Assembly (NCBI RefSeq): GCF_000003855.2
Contig: NW_003101673.1
Location: 1,193,900-1,257,899, forward strand
DNA: 64,000 bases
Source: Blastomyces gilchristii SLH14081
Lineage: Eukaryota > Ascomycota > Eurotiomycetes > Onygenales > Ajellomycetaceae
Direction of reading: 5' to 3'
This document shows positions 22,640 to 33,029 of the stretch, in pieces. How positions within the stretch are numbered: position 1 is the first letter of the stretch; each line of letters opens with the position of its first letter. The translations under genes and the position numbers were made by a program. The notes beneath the pieces are model-generated. The model saw only the letters and a list, made by a program, of their open reading frames with translations, had not been told where the DNA came from and ran no database searches.

Positions 22640-25589
22640 TCAAATCTCTACTGCCTTCATGGTCATTTCCGACGACGACCGTCCAGCACTACTGCCACCC
22701 TGACTATGAGAGTGATTGCTATTACCCGATTTCATCTTCTTCAGCACAGGCGGCAATCCCAGCAGCGCAACATCTGCTTGCTCACGAGTGGCATGAGCCT
22801 CTCTCGATTTCCCTTGAGAGTCCAGCGTGGCCGCCAATAGATCCCCCGTCACGCTAATCCACAATTTGTCATCTGCCTTTCCCGCCATTGCTCTCGCGGC
22901 CCTAGCGCTTTTCTCCGATTGTTCGCCGACGACGCCGCGGAAGTATTTCCAGCTCATGAATGTAAGTGCAATACAGGTTACCTGACTGTTACCGATTGCT
23001 ATGGCAGCTTGGAGAGAATGATGTAAATCGTGTTTGGTTTGGATTGTGGATTCAGTGTGCGTTGTTGCTGAGATTAGGAAATAGGCAGCTTGGATGTATC
23101 TGTTAGGGCTGGTGCGGCAGTATGGTTCGATTGTAGAAAGTACTTTGGAGGCGGCGGAGTGGGAGTGAGAGGGGCGGGATGGATCGCGTAATATAAGTGC
23201 AGAATTGAGAGCAGCGAGAATGGCTGTATCCCGGCGAGGGTCGTTGCGGGAAGATTTACTGATAGAGTGGTTAAGGGCAAAGATAGGTAGTTGGAATGTT
23301 GCGAGTGCCGTCTTCAGATCGCCTGTTCCCTGGGATATGATGCCGCTTGCATACTCCATGAGGCACGTGGTTGTTTCATCTATTTTACCTTCTAACTCGG
23401 AGACGGTTGACTTTAACTCTTTTAGTGTCCGACGAGCCAGCGCCCAATCTGTTCGGGCGCAAGCAAGGAAGATTAATTGCAAGAGCATATTGCAATATAA
23501 AGACCGTCGCCATGCAATCCTTGTAGTAGCGTATGCTAAGGATTCGGGAATTTCCTGTGGGCTTTTAAAGTTACCTATAATCGAGTCAGTGTAAAGCTCA
23601 TGGAAACGCTAAGGAGACTTATAACTCACCCCGTATCATATTTAAGCCCTCGCTAAGATACTTCTCAGCCTTATGCCCGTCATGCGAATTCTTCGCAGTC
23701 AGAGTAACTGAGCTCAAGAAATAGCAAAGAGCGTAAAGATCATGCTCAGGAAGCCAGCGCAGGGTCAATAATACATTTCCATTCTCGACTCGTAGTATAT
23801 CTGTTGGCTCCACGGCTGAGGGTGATATAGTTTTATGACTGAGGGGTACTGAAAAGCTCCCATCATTTTGCCAGTGAGGATCATCAATCTTCTGATCCAT
23901 TACTTTCTGCATTATCTGAAGCTTTTCTGATGATTGCTTCACGTCATACTCGAGCAGGCTACAGCAGATATCCATCATCTGAATCATTGTGCTTATTTGT
24001 GGGATGTCGAGCACCTTGTTGTCGAGCTGGTAGCTCCTAGCAGTAGCTAAGGCACGCTGTGCCTGCTCAATCGAATCATGGCCTGACGAATGCTGCAGGC
24101 GTACCAAAGCTTCGATTACTGCCGAAACAACAAAAATAGCCTTGTCACCGTTGCGACTAGCGAGAGAGGATACTTTCTGTAGGTTTTGTAACGCCGCTGC
24201 AGTATCTTGCTGTGCTGGGGATGAAAGTGAGAGGGTCACTCGAAGTAAGCGGAATGCATACTCCCAAGCAGTATGACGATAGCTGCCCAGGTGGTGCGGT
24301 CAGTACGCAGTTTTAGGGATAGCGGCTGTGCAGACTCACCCCTCAACGTCACGGATGACTCCATCCACGTGTTTCATTGCCGCCCTTGGATTGGATTTAT
24401 ACAATATGCGGGCTAGGAGTTGCTGCATACAATATTTCAAATCGTACATTCGGTTCTGATTCACAAAATTAGTACAGGAGCAAAATGCCTTTTCAGCGGA
24501 GGCCTAGCTGACCCTTTCACATAAATCAACCTAAAATAACTAAGTTAGTCCTGGATAGTTCAGGGAAACAACATTTCTGGTGGCATACCCCTTTACTAAG
24601 TGCAGTCTCCGCTTCGGAGTCATTCTCTGTTTCTTCGTACAGTATTCGGGCATACCGTAGTCGCACCAGGGCTTCCGTTCGCGGTGGTAATTTCGAGTTC
24701 TTGAGAGAGACAAAGTCAGTTATGCTCCATATTATGCTATACGCACTGCATCACGCGTGTACGAGTAAAGTGAAGGGAGCCCAACCTTCAGCACCGCTTC
24801 CAGACATGCCAATCCCGTCGCGATCAGCTTATAATATTCATCTGTCTCAGCCTCTTCCCGCGCAACTGCCAGTGCCGTTCCCTGACTGTGCGCTGCATCA
24901 ATATACTCATCTGCTAGTGACAAGAGTAGCACATGAGAATCAATTGCCGGCTTCCCAGGGGCCGCGGGGAGCAGTTGAGGCTGTGTCATCTTAACCGGGG
25001 ATTTAGAACGCATGTGTTTTAGGGATTGTGATTTTTTGGGTTGAGATTTCGGTACTGACGTGCTGCGTTGTTGGGCAGCGCTAACTGCCCTATGTTGATG
25101 TAAAACGGGCTGATGAGGTATAACCACCTGAGGATACGTATGGGGAGGTGGAGAATAGGACGGGGGTTGAGGTTGTAGTTGTGACTGTGATAGTGGAGGT
25201 TGTTGAGCGGAAAATGGCTGCGGTGACGGATATGTTTCGGGCAGATTTTGGGCGGGATAGTATTGCGGGGGTGGAGCTCCGCCATAGTGAAGAGGCGCAT
25301 TGTTGGCGGAGGGTGGAGGGCGAGCTTGGATAGGTCGAGGTGCATAATTTGGAGGTTGGTTCAGTGGTTGCTGTTGCGGATGGGGTGAATATTGCTGTGG
25401 TATGTAGGTAGACGTGGGTAAGATGACCTGGGGGTGGACGGGAGGCTTGTGATACGCTGGATAGGCAGTATTTGGGCCAAAATCATGTTGATGCTGTGGA
25501 GGTATTCGGGGTTCCTGTTTCGCTTGGAACGGTGGTGAATGGTGAGGGTAGAGGGGGTTTTGACCACCATGCGGAGGTTGGTAGGGCAT
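22640..25589 (-). CDS. SCC4: Cohesin loading factor SCC4/MAU2
   Basis: Six exons: 25589-24786, 24699-24589, 24530-24513, 24455-24340, 24282-23630 and 23574-22640. All introns are 55-86 bp GT/AG with matching phases, giving 878 residues. Scc4/Mau2 forms the loader with Scc2/Nipbl that places cohesin on chromatin. The first about 215 residues are Pro/Gln-rich and presumably disordered. The helical TPR-like Cohesin_load region starts at SHVLLLSLADEYIDAAHSQG and includes EEYYKLIATGLACLEAVLK, LPPRTEALVRLRYARILYEE and CMQQLLARILYKSNPRAAMK, ending near LLGLPPVLKKMKSGN. Exon 3 is only 18 nt (VDLCER). The frame is open 79 codons further upstream to 25826, but that stretch does not resemble the Pro/Gln leader, and the Met at 25589 (MPYQPPHGG) is preferred. 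Confidence 0.93.
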
Positions 25590-26597
25590 GATCGCGGAGC
25601 CGGGAGAAGAGGCCTTTGATGTAAACAAGTGGCCCAGGCTTTTTCTATATAGCGATAATCCAGATACTTCTACGTCGTCGTCCTCTCGCCTGCGTTCCGC
25701 GCTCCAAATTTCCTGTTTGGGACAGATAGACGCCTGAGCGCTAGATTTCGCGTCTCGGGTCAGGTGACCTGATACAAGTGATGTCATAGCTCCAATCCAA
25801 GTTGGGACATCTCCCTTGAAATTCATTCTGATATAATTGGTGACATCTAGGGAATAAAAGACTTTGCAGGAGCATCGGCCTACTTTATGAGAAGATTAAT
25901 AGCATATTACAATGAATACATGTATAGCTGAATATGTCTGATGTGTTCATTTACTTATTGGAAATAGCCCCGCAGGAACTATATATAGTGTCCTGGGTCC
26001 AAAAAGGTAAATTTCATTACAAAAATGTTTGTTGAAAAAAGAAAACAACCTGGGTATATATGAATTCAAATGAAAATCACACGAACCGATTCAGGCTGGA
26101 GAGGGCCGAGGAATAAATATGGTCTCGTCACTGAGTGAGTGAATACGGGATCTCCGGGGAACTGCTAGCTCTGGAAATTTGTGAACCAGTGTACATGCGA
26201 CCAAGTATGGAGCCCGCCATTAAATAGATGGCTGTAAATCGGGGAGAAACACACGCGCGCAAGCGCCTAGCAATGGTACTCTCGAGGAGGGAATGATAAC
26301 GGCATCGATAAATCTCCCGTTAACGCCCCTATGATGAGGATTACAGAGTACACTTAGGCCGCCGAGGTAGAGAAGCTAAGAAGCCTCTCAGTGGTGGGCA
26401 ATATACGTGCGGAAATACGGAAAGCTGTCGTCAAATGGAACGTCTCTGACCCAATATGCTGCTGTGAAACGCTCAGAATTCTGCCGGCCGCGCTTACTCC
26501 CTGCCTCTTGAAGTCTGCCTAGTGCAGTGGCTGGACAGCCAAGCGAAAGGCGACTGCGCATCATGTCCATCTGGTGGGATAACATATTTCCTCATAC
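25590..26597. other. Intergenic region upstream of SCC4
   Basis: Holds the SCC4 5' flank (with an alternative in-frame upstream ATG at 25826) and the PAC3 3' flank. A 65-codon minus frame at 26388-26585 and other short frames show no family features. Confidence 0.5.
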
Positions 26598-27156
26598 TCA
26601 TATGCAATTTAATACAAGATCTATGACACCAAAGAAGATATCACGATCAAGATCAGGCTGTTCAAGACCCAAGCCCACAACAAGAAGCCTTTTTTCATTT
26701 GGATTTTTAGTCACGATCGCAGTCGCAATCTGGCATGCGTAGAGCTGGCCAACAGTTTCTCGTTGAGTTCCGCGAGCACCAAGGACGGATGTGGCAGTAA
26801 AATTCGGTAGCGGAAGGAGTCCGTCTTCGCTTGGATTTGGAAGAGTATGATAACCGTCAGTCCCAGGATTCGAATTTTCTAAGGGGACGTGGAGCTGGGA
26901 CGATCAGTATTGATATATCAATGGCTGGTTTTAGATTGGTTCATACCCATTGTCCCAGTTTGCCATTTTGAGATATAGTCACAAAAATTTTGTCAGAAAA
27001 TGACACTGACATCACTTCTGTTGACACTCCGCCCAACACCCCGGCAGCCTGTCTTGTGGAAGCTGGAAATGGTAGATTGGTTTGGTCTGGCACCGGGCCG
27101 GCACCCCGCATCATCTCCTCAAGATGGACATTGGGAGGGATTGAAAGAGAGGACAT
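26598..27156 (-). CDS. PAC3: Proteasome assembly chaperone 3 (PAC3/PSMG3 family)
   Basis: Two exons, 27156-26947 and 26894-26598, with a 52-bp intron, give 168 residues. PAC3-type chaperones pair with PAC4 (Poc3/Poc4 in yeast) and help build the 20S alpha ring. The family core spans the splice: VLGGVSTEVMSVSFSDKIFV, then TISQNGKLGQW/LHVPLE, followed by SVLGARGTQRETVGQLYACQ and EKRLLVVGLGLEQPDLDRDI near the C-terminus. This is the small beta-sandwich fold layout of PSMG3. The N-terminal about 40 residues are a non-conserved Pro-rich leader. It is head to head with ECM16, with 279 bp between start codons. The distinction from other small chaperones rests on motif resemblance only. Confidence 0.88.
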
Positions 27157-27435
27157 AGCAATGAAATGAGTGAGAAGAATCTAAAGGGATAGAGTACAGA
27201 CCCAATAAAAAATATGCACTTATTTCCTTCTGAATCGGTGCTCGAGACGTTAAGCTAGTCTGTTTGCGGTGGTCTGTCTGTGGTTTGGAACAATAAAAGG
27301 AAATGGAGCTGTGTCCTCACCGCCTTCTGCGGCAGAATTGCTGCTAAATAAATTTCTCTGCGGCATCAAACTGGAGAATCAGAAAGCGCTCAGTCGCCGG
27401 AAGCTCATATTGCTAGCTTTCCCGCTGCCGATAAA
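27157..27435. promoter_or_regulatory. Compact divergent promoter of PAC3 and ECM16
   Basis: 279 bp between two opposed start codons. It must contain both promoters and 5' leaders. No defined binding site is claimed. Co-regulation of proteasome assembly and ribosome biogenesis genes would be plausible but is inference. Confidence 0.5.
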
Positions 27436-30400
27436 ATGCCAAAATTCGTCCCTAGACAGCGGAAACATAAAAATAAACTAAAGGAAACCAATCCCCCTCC
27501 CCAGCAAGATACCAATGTCATCGAACTTGCGCCGGTCCCCAAGTCGGAGAAGGAAGAGAAGCGGCGGAAGTTGAGAGAAGAGTTGCGAGCACAGCAACCG
27601 AAGATTTCTGGCAAGAAGCAAAAGAGACTTGATAAATATATTGTATGTATAATTAATCCTCTTCCTTGTTTATTTTCATTCCGTAAAATACTAACTTCTC
27701 GCCACAGGAAACTAAATTAAAGAAGGATGAAAATCTTATACTTCTCAAAAAGCTTGCGGACGCAAAAATAGATACTAGTCAATTACAAAGCTCAAGAAAT
27801 CTAGGGAAACAGAAAGGAAAAAAGGCTCGATTCTCAGTGACGAAAAGCGAATATGGTAACACCTCTGTCCAACAAGCGCACGCCTCAGACAATGAACCAA
27901 ACGAGACCCAGCCGATCAAGTCGGCATTGTTCACCTCTGCCATTGCGACTACTAGTACCACCAGTAATACAGCTGGGCCTGGGAAGCTTGCTATTGGAAG
28001 TGGCTTAAAGCGACCTCTGGAACTTGGAGAAGACGGGTTTCCTGTCATGAAGAAGCGGAAACGTGCCCCAAAACCAAAGCCTATTACAGAGGAGCCTGTC
28101 TGGGATGGATTCGAAAGCGATAGAACCAATGATGCAACAGAAGACTCAGAACATTCCGGTAGTGATGCGAGTGATGATGAAGATAGTTGCCCTGGAAGCG
28201 ATATAGGATCAGGACAAAGCGATAGCGAGAATGACGAAGATGACGAACAGAACGACCAGTCTTCAAGTTCCGATGACGACCCCGGCGAGCACACAATAAT
28301 TCGACCACGAAGTTCAGCATTTAAAGCATGGGCGGTACAGCAAATAAACGAAGCGGTTGGCTTTAAACCCACAGAACATGCTTCTCCTCCAATTTCTGTT
28401 TCCCAGCCAGAAAAGCCAGCGACGTCGCGCCCGGCCGAGGACGAACCTTTGCCTGCTGAATTGCAAATCCCAAAAGGAGATCCGAATAGAAAGGCCTTCG
28501 CCGTCCAAGTAAATCGGCCTGAGGACGTACAGGCATCGCGCCTCGGCCTACCCGTTGTTGGGGAGGAACAAAAAATTATGGAAGCTATCCATAATAATCC
28601 TTCGGTTGTCATCTGGGGCGCTACAGGAAGTGGTAAAACTACACAGTTACCGCAGTTCCTCTTCGAAGCAGGATACGGAAACCCTGAAAGCCCCAATCCG
28701 GGGATGATCGGAATAACTCAACCGAGACGAGTCGCAGCGGTCAGCATGGCGAAGCGAGTTGCCGATGAGCTAGGTCAATTTTCAGACCAGGTTTCATACC
28801 AGATCCGATTCGATAGCACAGTGTCAAGCAAAACAGCAATAAAATTCATGACAGATGGTGTTTTGATAAGAGAAATCGCCCAAGATTTCTCGCTTTCGAA
28901 GTATTCGATAATTATTATTGACGAAGCCCACGAAAGGAGTGTTAACACAGACATTCTCATTGGTATGGTGAGCAGAATAGTGGATCTGAGGAAAGCCATG
29001 CACGCGGAAAACCCATCTGTAAAGCCACTCAAGCTAGTTATTATGTCTGCTACTTTACGTATATCGGATTTCCTCCAAAATGAAAATCTCTTCCGGCAAG
29101 GGCGGCCTCCATTAGTCCAAGCTGAAGGACGTCAATACCCTGTCACTATCCATTTTTCACGCCGCACGCATAGCGATTATGTCGAAGAGGCTTTCCGAAA
29201 AGTCTCCAAGGGACATAGGAAGCTGCCGCCGGGAGCATTCCTTGTTTTTTTGACGGGGCAAGCAGAGATTAAAGACCTAGCCAAGCGTCTTAAACAGACC
29301 TTCAGGTCTACGCATGACACTGATCCTTTCCGGGGTAAGGTTAAACTTTCAGCAGTGGAAGCCCCCTTAGAAACTGAGGATATTGAACTTGGAACAACAT
29401 CAGCGACCATGTATGATGGTTACGACAGCGATATCGAGATTATAGGATTAGACGATGATGAAAATGACGATGACGACTTTGACCATGAAGAAGGCGCTGT
29501 TGATTCAGGAACAAAAGTCCACGTCTTGCCTCTTTACTCCCAGCTCCCTACGAAGGAACAGATGAAAGTGTTTGAGCCCGTGCCGGAGGGTTCCCGTCTC
29601 ATTGTCTTGGCCACCAATGTGGCAGAGACAAGTTTGACGATCCCCGGCATTAGATATGTATTTGACTGCGGCCGTTCCAAGGAAAAGCAATACGACGTTG
29701 CGACTGGAGTTCAGAGTTTCCGGATCGGATGGATAAGCAAAGCCAGTGCTAGCCAACGGGCTGGTCGAGCTGGAAGAACAGGCCCTGGGCATTGCTACCG
29801 ACTTTACTCTTCCGCTGTTTTTGAAGGTGAATTCGAAGAGTATACACAGCCGGAAATCCTGCGGACACCAATTGAAGGAGTTGTCTTGCAGATGAAGAGC
29901 ATGGGGCTTCACCACGTTATCAACTTTCCCTTTCCAACTCCACCGAATCGAACGAGCCTTGCGAAAGCGGAAAAATTACTGCGGAACCTTGGAGCCCTTA
30001 CCTTGGATGGCCAGGTCACTGACACGGGCCGCCATCTTAGTCTTTACCCACTTTCCCCAAGGTTTGGCAAGATGCTTCAAATCGGCCATCAGCACGGTTG
30101 TATGCCCTACGCCGTGGCTTTGGTTTCTGCGCTCGCGGTATCGGACCTCTTTGTCCAGGAAAACCAACTCGATCTTAACCCCACGCGGAAGGGAGATGAC
30201 GAGGAGAATAAAATTTACACAAACGCGGATAGGCTCGAGGATACTGCGAGGGAAATGCGACGCAAAGATTATAACCGCGCCCGCCGTATCTTCAGCAAAT
30301 ACGACGATAAATCTGACGCCCTGAAGTCCCTCGCAGCCGTATGTGCGTACGCATACGCAACAGATGGCGACTCCTTCTGTTCCCAAATGTTCCTCCGTCC

Positions 30401-31070
30401 CAACGCAATGAAAGAAGCCTCGCAGCTTCGCCGCCAGCTTTATGAGATCGTCCGCAGCAATAACCCGAGTATCACGAACCCATTCGAATCACGCCTCCCT
30501 GAACCCACCGATAAGCAACTCCGCGCTTTGAAGCAAATCACCGCCGCAGGTTTCATCGACCATGTCGCAATCCGCGCAGACATGGCTCCCGTCCCGCCTG
30601 AAATGCCCCGCAAGCCCCGTAGAGCCATAGATGTCCCCTACTTAACCCTCTTCTCATCCCGCGACGGATATGCCAGAGAACTCGATGAGAAAGCCGTATA
30701 TATCCATCCCACTTCTGTCCTCTCGCAACTTTCAACCACAGAACTTCCACAATACCTTATCTACTCTCATCTCCAACAATCCGCCCCAAGTGCTATCTCT
30801 GATACCCCCACCAAGGTCCGAATGTTCCCCCTGACGGCTGTGAGCGGGCTACAACTCTCTGCTCTGGGGCATGGGACACCTTTGATCGAATACGGGAAAC
30901 CGATTGGGAAAATTGAACCTGTTGCTGGCGCATCGGATAAGCGCGAGTGTTGGGTTATTCCGTCGCTGAAAGGGGATCCTGGAAGCACGGGGTGGCCGTT
31001 ACCAGCAAAGAAGGTGGTGCAGAGGAAGGATAGGAAGCATGGGTGGGTAATTGAGAAGTTTATTAAGTAG
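27436..31070 (+). CDS. ECM16: DEAH-box RNA helicase ECM16/DHR1 (DHX37 type)
   Basis: Two exons, 27436-27642 and 27708-31070, with a 65-bp GTATGT/CAG intron, give 1189 residues. Dhr1/DHX37 unwinds U3 snoRNA from pre-18S rRNA in the nucleolar small-subunit processome. The N-terminus is Lys-rich (MPKFVPRQRKHKNKLKE). An acidic Ser/Asp/Glu stretch follows at about residues 205-265. Helicase motifs in order are GATGSGKTTQ (Walker A, about 373), TQPRRVAAVS, IIIDEAHERSVNTDILIG (about 472), VIMSATL, LATNVAETSLTIPGIRYVFD and QRAGRAGRTGPGHCYRLYSS (about 752). Then come the HA2/OB region and a C-terminal WVIPSLKGDPGSTGWPLPAK. A second acidic insert (DGYDSDIEIIGLDDDENDDD) sits between the two RecA domains, as in Dhr1 relatives. 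The 3' end faces CWC21. Confidence 0.96.
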
Positions 31071-31409
31071 CATTATTTTATCTATCGCTGTATATATATT
31101 CATGAGTTGGGCTTCGGCTATATAATTGGCGTTTCTGAGGGTACATTTAGAGAGATTATCTCGGATGATTGAGAGGACCGTTGCACATTTCATAGTACAG
31201 AGCTATATTCATGAAATAAAAATGAATCCACATAATTTGAAGCCAGTCGTTGATGCATAGCTTAATTTTCAAACGCTCTTATCGGCTTCAACAAACCATT
31301 GACGCTTCAAAACAAGCAGAGCAGACCTTCCCGCAAGAACGCCTTAATGCGCCAAATAATCCACAACAGTTCATATCCAGATAACATATAAAGTACACGG
31401 CCTTTCCTC
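31071..31409. other. Convergent 3' region between ECM16 and CWC21
   Basis: About 340 bp between two facing stop codons, presumably both 3' UTRs and polyadenylation regions. No gene seen. Confidence 0.5.
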
Positions 31410-32159
31410 TCACCGGTCTCGCCGAGATCTACTCTGATACCCATCCCGATCTCGATCCCGGTCCCGGCTCCGCTCCCGGTCTCGATGCCCATCTCTATGC
31501 CCAGCTCTATCACTTTCTCCTTCCCTTTCCCTCTCCCTCCCCACCTCCCTCCCCACCTCCTTCTTCTCCCGCCACCTCCCACCATTGCCACCCCACCTCC
31601 ACTCATCCCCCTGCTTCCCATCCCCTCTAATCCCCAAAGCCCTCCTCAACCTCTCGCTCTCCTCAATCTTCGCCTCCGCCAGCTCATGCACCTGGTATGT
31701 CTTAAACTGTTTCCTTCCCCCCTTAACCCTCTCACCATCCCTTGCACCAAGCTGTCCACGCCTGCTATCACCACCACCAAGACCACCCCCCTTCAACTCC
31801 TCCTCCAACTCCCCCACCAGCCTCTTCCGTATCCCATCCAACCTCTCCTCAATCTCCTCTTCCGACAACTTATCCCCCCCCCCCACCCCCTCATTCGCCT
31901 CCTCCAACCGATCCCGCTCCTCCAAAATCTTCACCTCGATCGCCCGCCGCCGATCATGCTCTAGGATCTGCTGGTCCGGCTTGCGCTGCTTGAAGGAGCC
32001 GTTGGATTGGCGGTCTGTGTTGGCACCGGTGGCTGAGGGGGGCGGGTAAGGGGCGCCGCCGTAGCCGGCATCGCGCGGCTTGAGGAAGGAGAGGTTGCGC
32101 TGGACGTAACCGGATGTACCGCTGCCGCGCGGGGTGGAGAGGCCGACGTTTGAGGACAT
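31410..32159 (-). CDS. CWC21: Pre-mRNA-splicing factor CWC21 (SRRM2-like N-terminal domain)
   Basis: Single-exon frame of 249 residues. Cwc21 is a spliceosome component near the Prp8/Snu114 centre and the yeast counterpart of the SRm300/SRRM2 N-terminus. The conserved start is SSNVGLSTPRGSGTSGYVQR, then NLSFLKPR. The cwf21 motif follows (DQQILEHDRRRAIEVKILEE to LSEEEIEERLDGIRKRLVGE). The C-terminal third is an RS/RD-type tail of Arg, Asp, Glu and Ser repeats (DRERSRDRDRDRDG). Because the tail is so repetitive, the opposite strand carries long Pro/Leu-rich open frames (31485-31964 and others) that are mirror artefacts. Confidence 0.92.
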   Translation of the reverse strand: MSSNVGLSTPRGSGTSGYVQRNLSFLKPRDAGYGGAPYPPPSATGANTDRQSNGSFKQRKPDQQILEHDRRRAIEVKILEERDRLEEANEGVGGGDKLSEEEIEERLDGIRKRLVGELEEELKGGGLGGGDSRRGQLGARDGERVKGGRKQFKTYQVHELAEAKIEESERLRRALGIRGDGKQGDEWRWGGNGGRWREKKEVGREVGREREREGESDRAGHRDGHRDRERSRDRDRDRDGYQSRSRRDR

Positions 32160-33029
32160 TTGTGGATCGTTGTGGGCGGGGTTTTAGTCGCTTGGGATGG
32201 TTTGGAGGTGATGGATGGTGAATTGGTGAGTGGATGCGTGTATATCCTTTATCCGCTGGTTGGCTGACTGGCCTTGTAAGGGGCGAAGGTTTGTAGATAG
32301 ACGTACGTGCGTAAGCCGGTGGATGAATATGTGATGACTTATTACAGAGGTCGTTGGGCTTGCTGATATTTTCTCCTTCTCTCTCTCTTATCCTGCCTGG
32401 TAGCTTGAAATTAGTCCCCGAAGCCAGTCGGAAATTTCCTTCTATCCCCAAGTGTGCACTGCGGAGACAGTTGCGGCGGTAGCACGGAGCAGTAGAATTT
32501 GCCGCTCCTGCTCAGCAAAAAGGTCTAGATAGCCTAGGAAAACTTGACAAAGAAAGTGTTTTTCGTCTTGGAATTATTCCGCCATATGGTTCGATAAGAC
32601 GAATCAGTATTCCTCCTCTTCGTCGCGGGAAGAAGGGATGAGGTCCACATATTGTGATCGCCACGTGACCGCGGTGCCCAGAACAGCGCTTGCTGCCAAA
32701 AAGGAGTTACGCACAGCTGTGAAAATAATGGTCTAGTATGTCGTGATTGATTCCTATTTATTAAATGATATATGCAAAGGAGTAAAATAGGTAGGATAAT
32801 AACTATATACATGTTAAGACAATGAAGTAGAAAAAAAAGGTTCCCAAAAGATCGCCAAAAAGGAATCAAAACATATTAAACAAGTCTCTCCAAGACCTAG
32901 TTAAATTACCTGCATAGTCAGATAGATATTCTAGGAAGGTATATGGGGTGCCTAGGCCACCCAATTTCCCCAAGATTCTTCTTCCTCTCCTCATCTTCTT
33001 CTCGTGAACCCACTTCTCACTCCGCCCGC
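32160..33029. other. Intergenic region between CWC21 and GPI13
   Basis: Contains the CWC21 5' leader and GPI13 3' flank. The minus frame 31954-32451 runs through the CWC21 N-terminus in another frame and is rejected. Nothing else supported. Confidence 0.5.

Noticed and set aside
31485..31964. Long Pro/Leu-rich plus-strand frames
   Set aside because: Exact mirror of the RS/RD-rich tail of CWC21 on the other strand; composition, not coding, keeps them open.
31954..32451. 165-codon minus frame overlapping the CWC21 start
   Set aside because: Runs through the conserved CWC21 N-terminus in a different frame and shows no recognisable domain.
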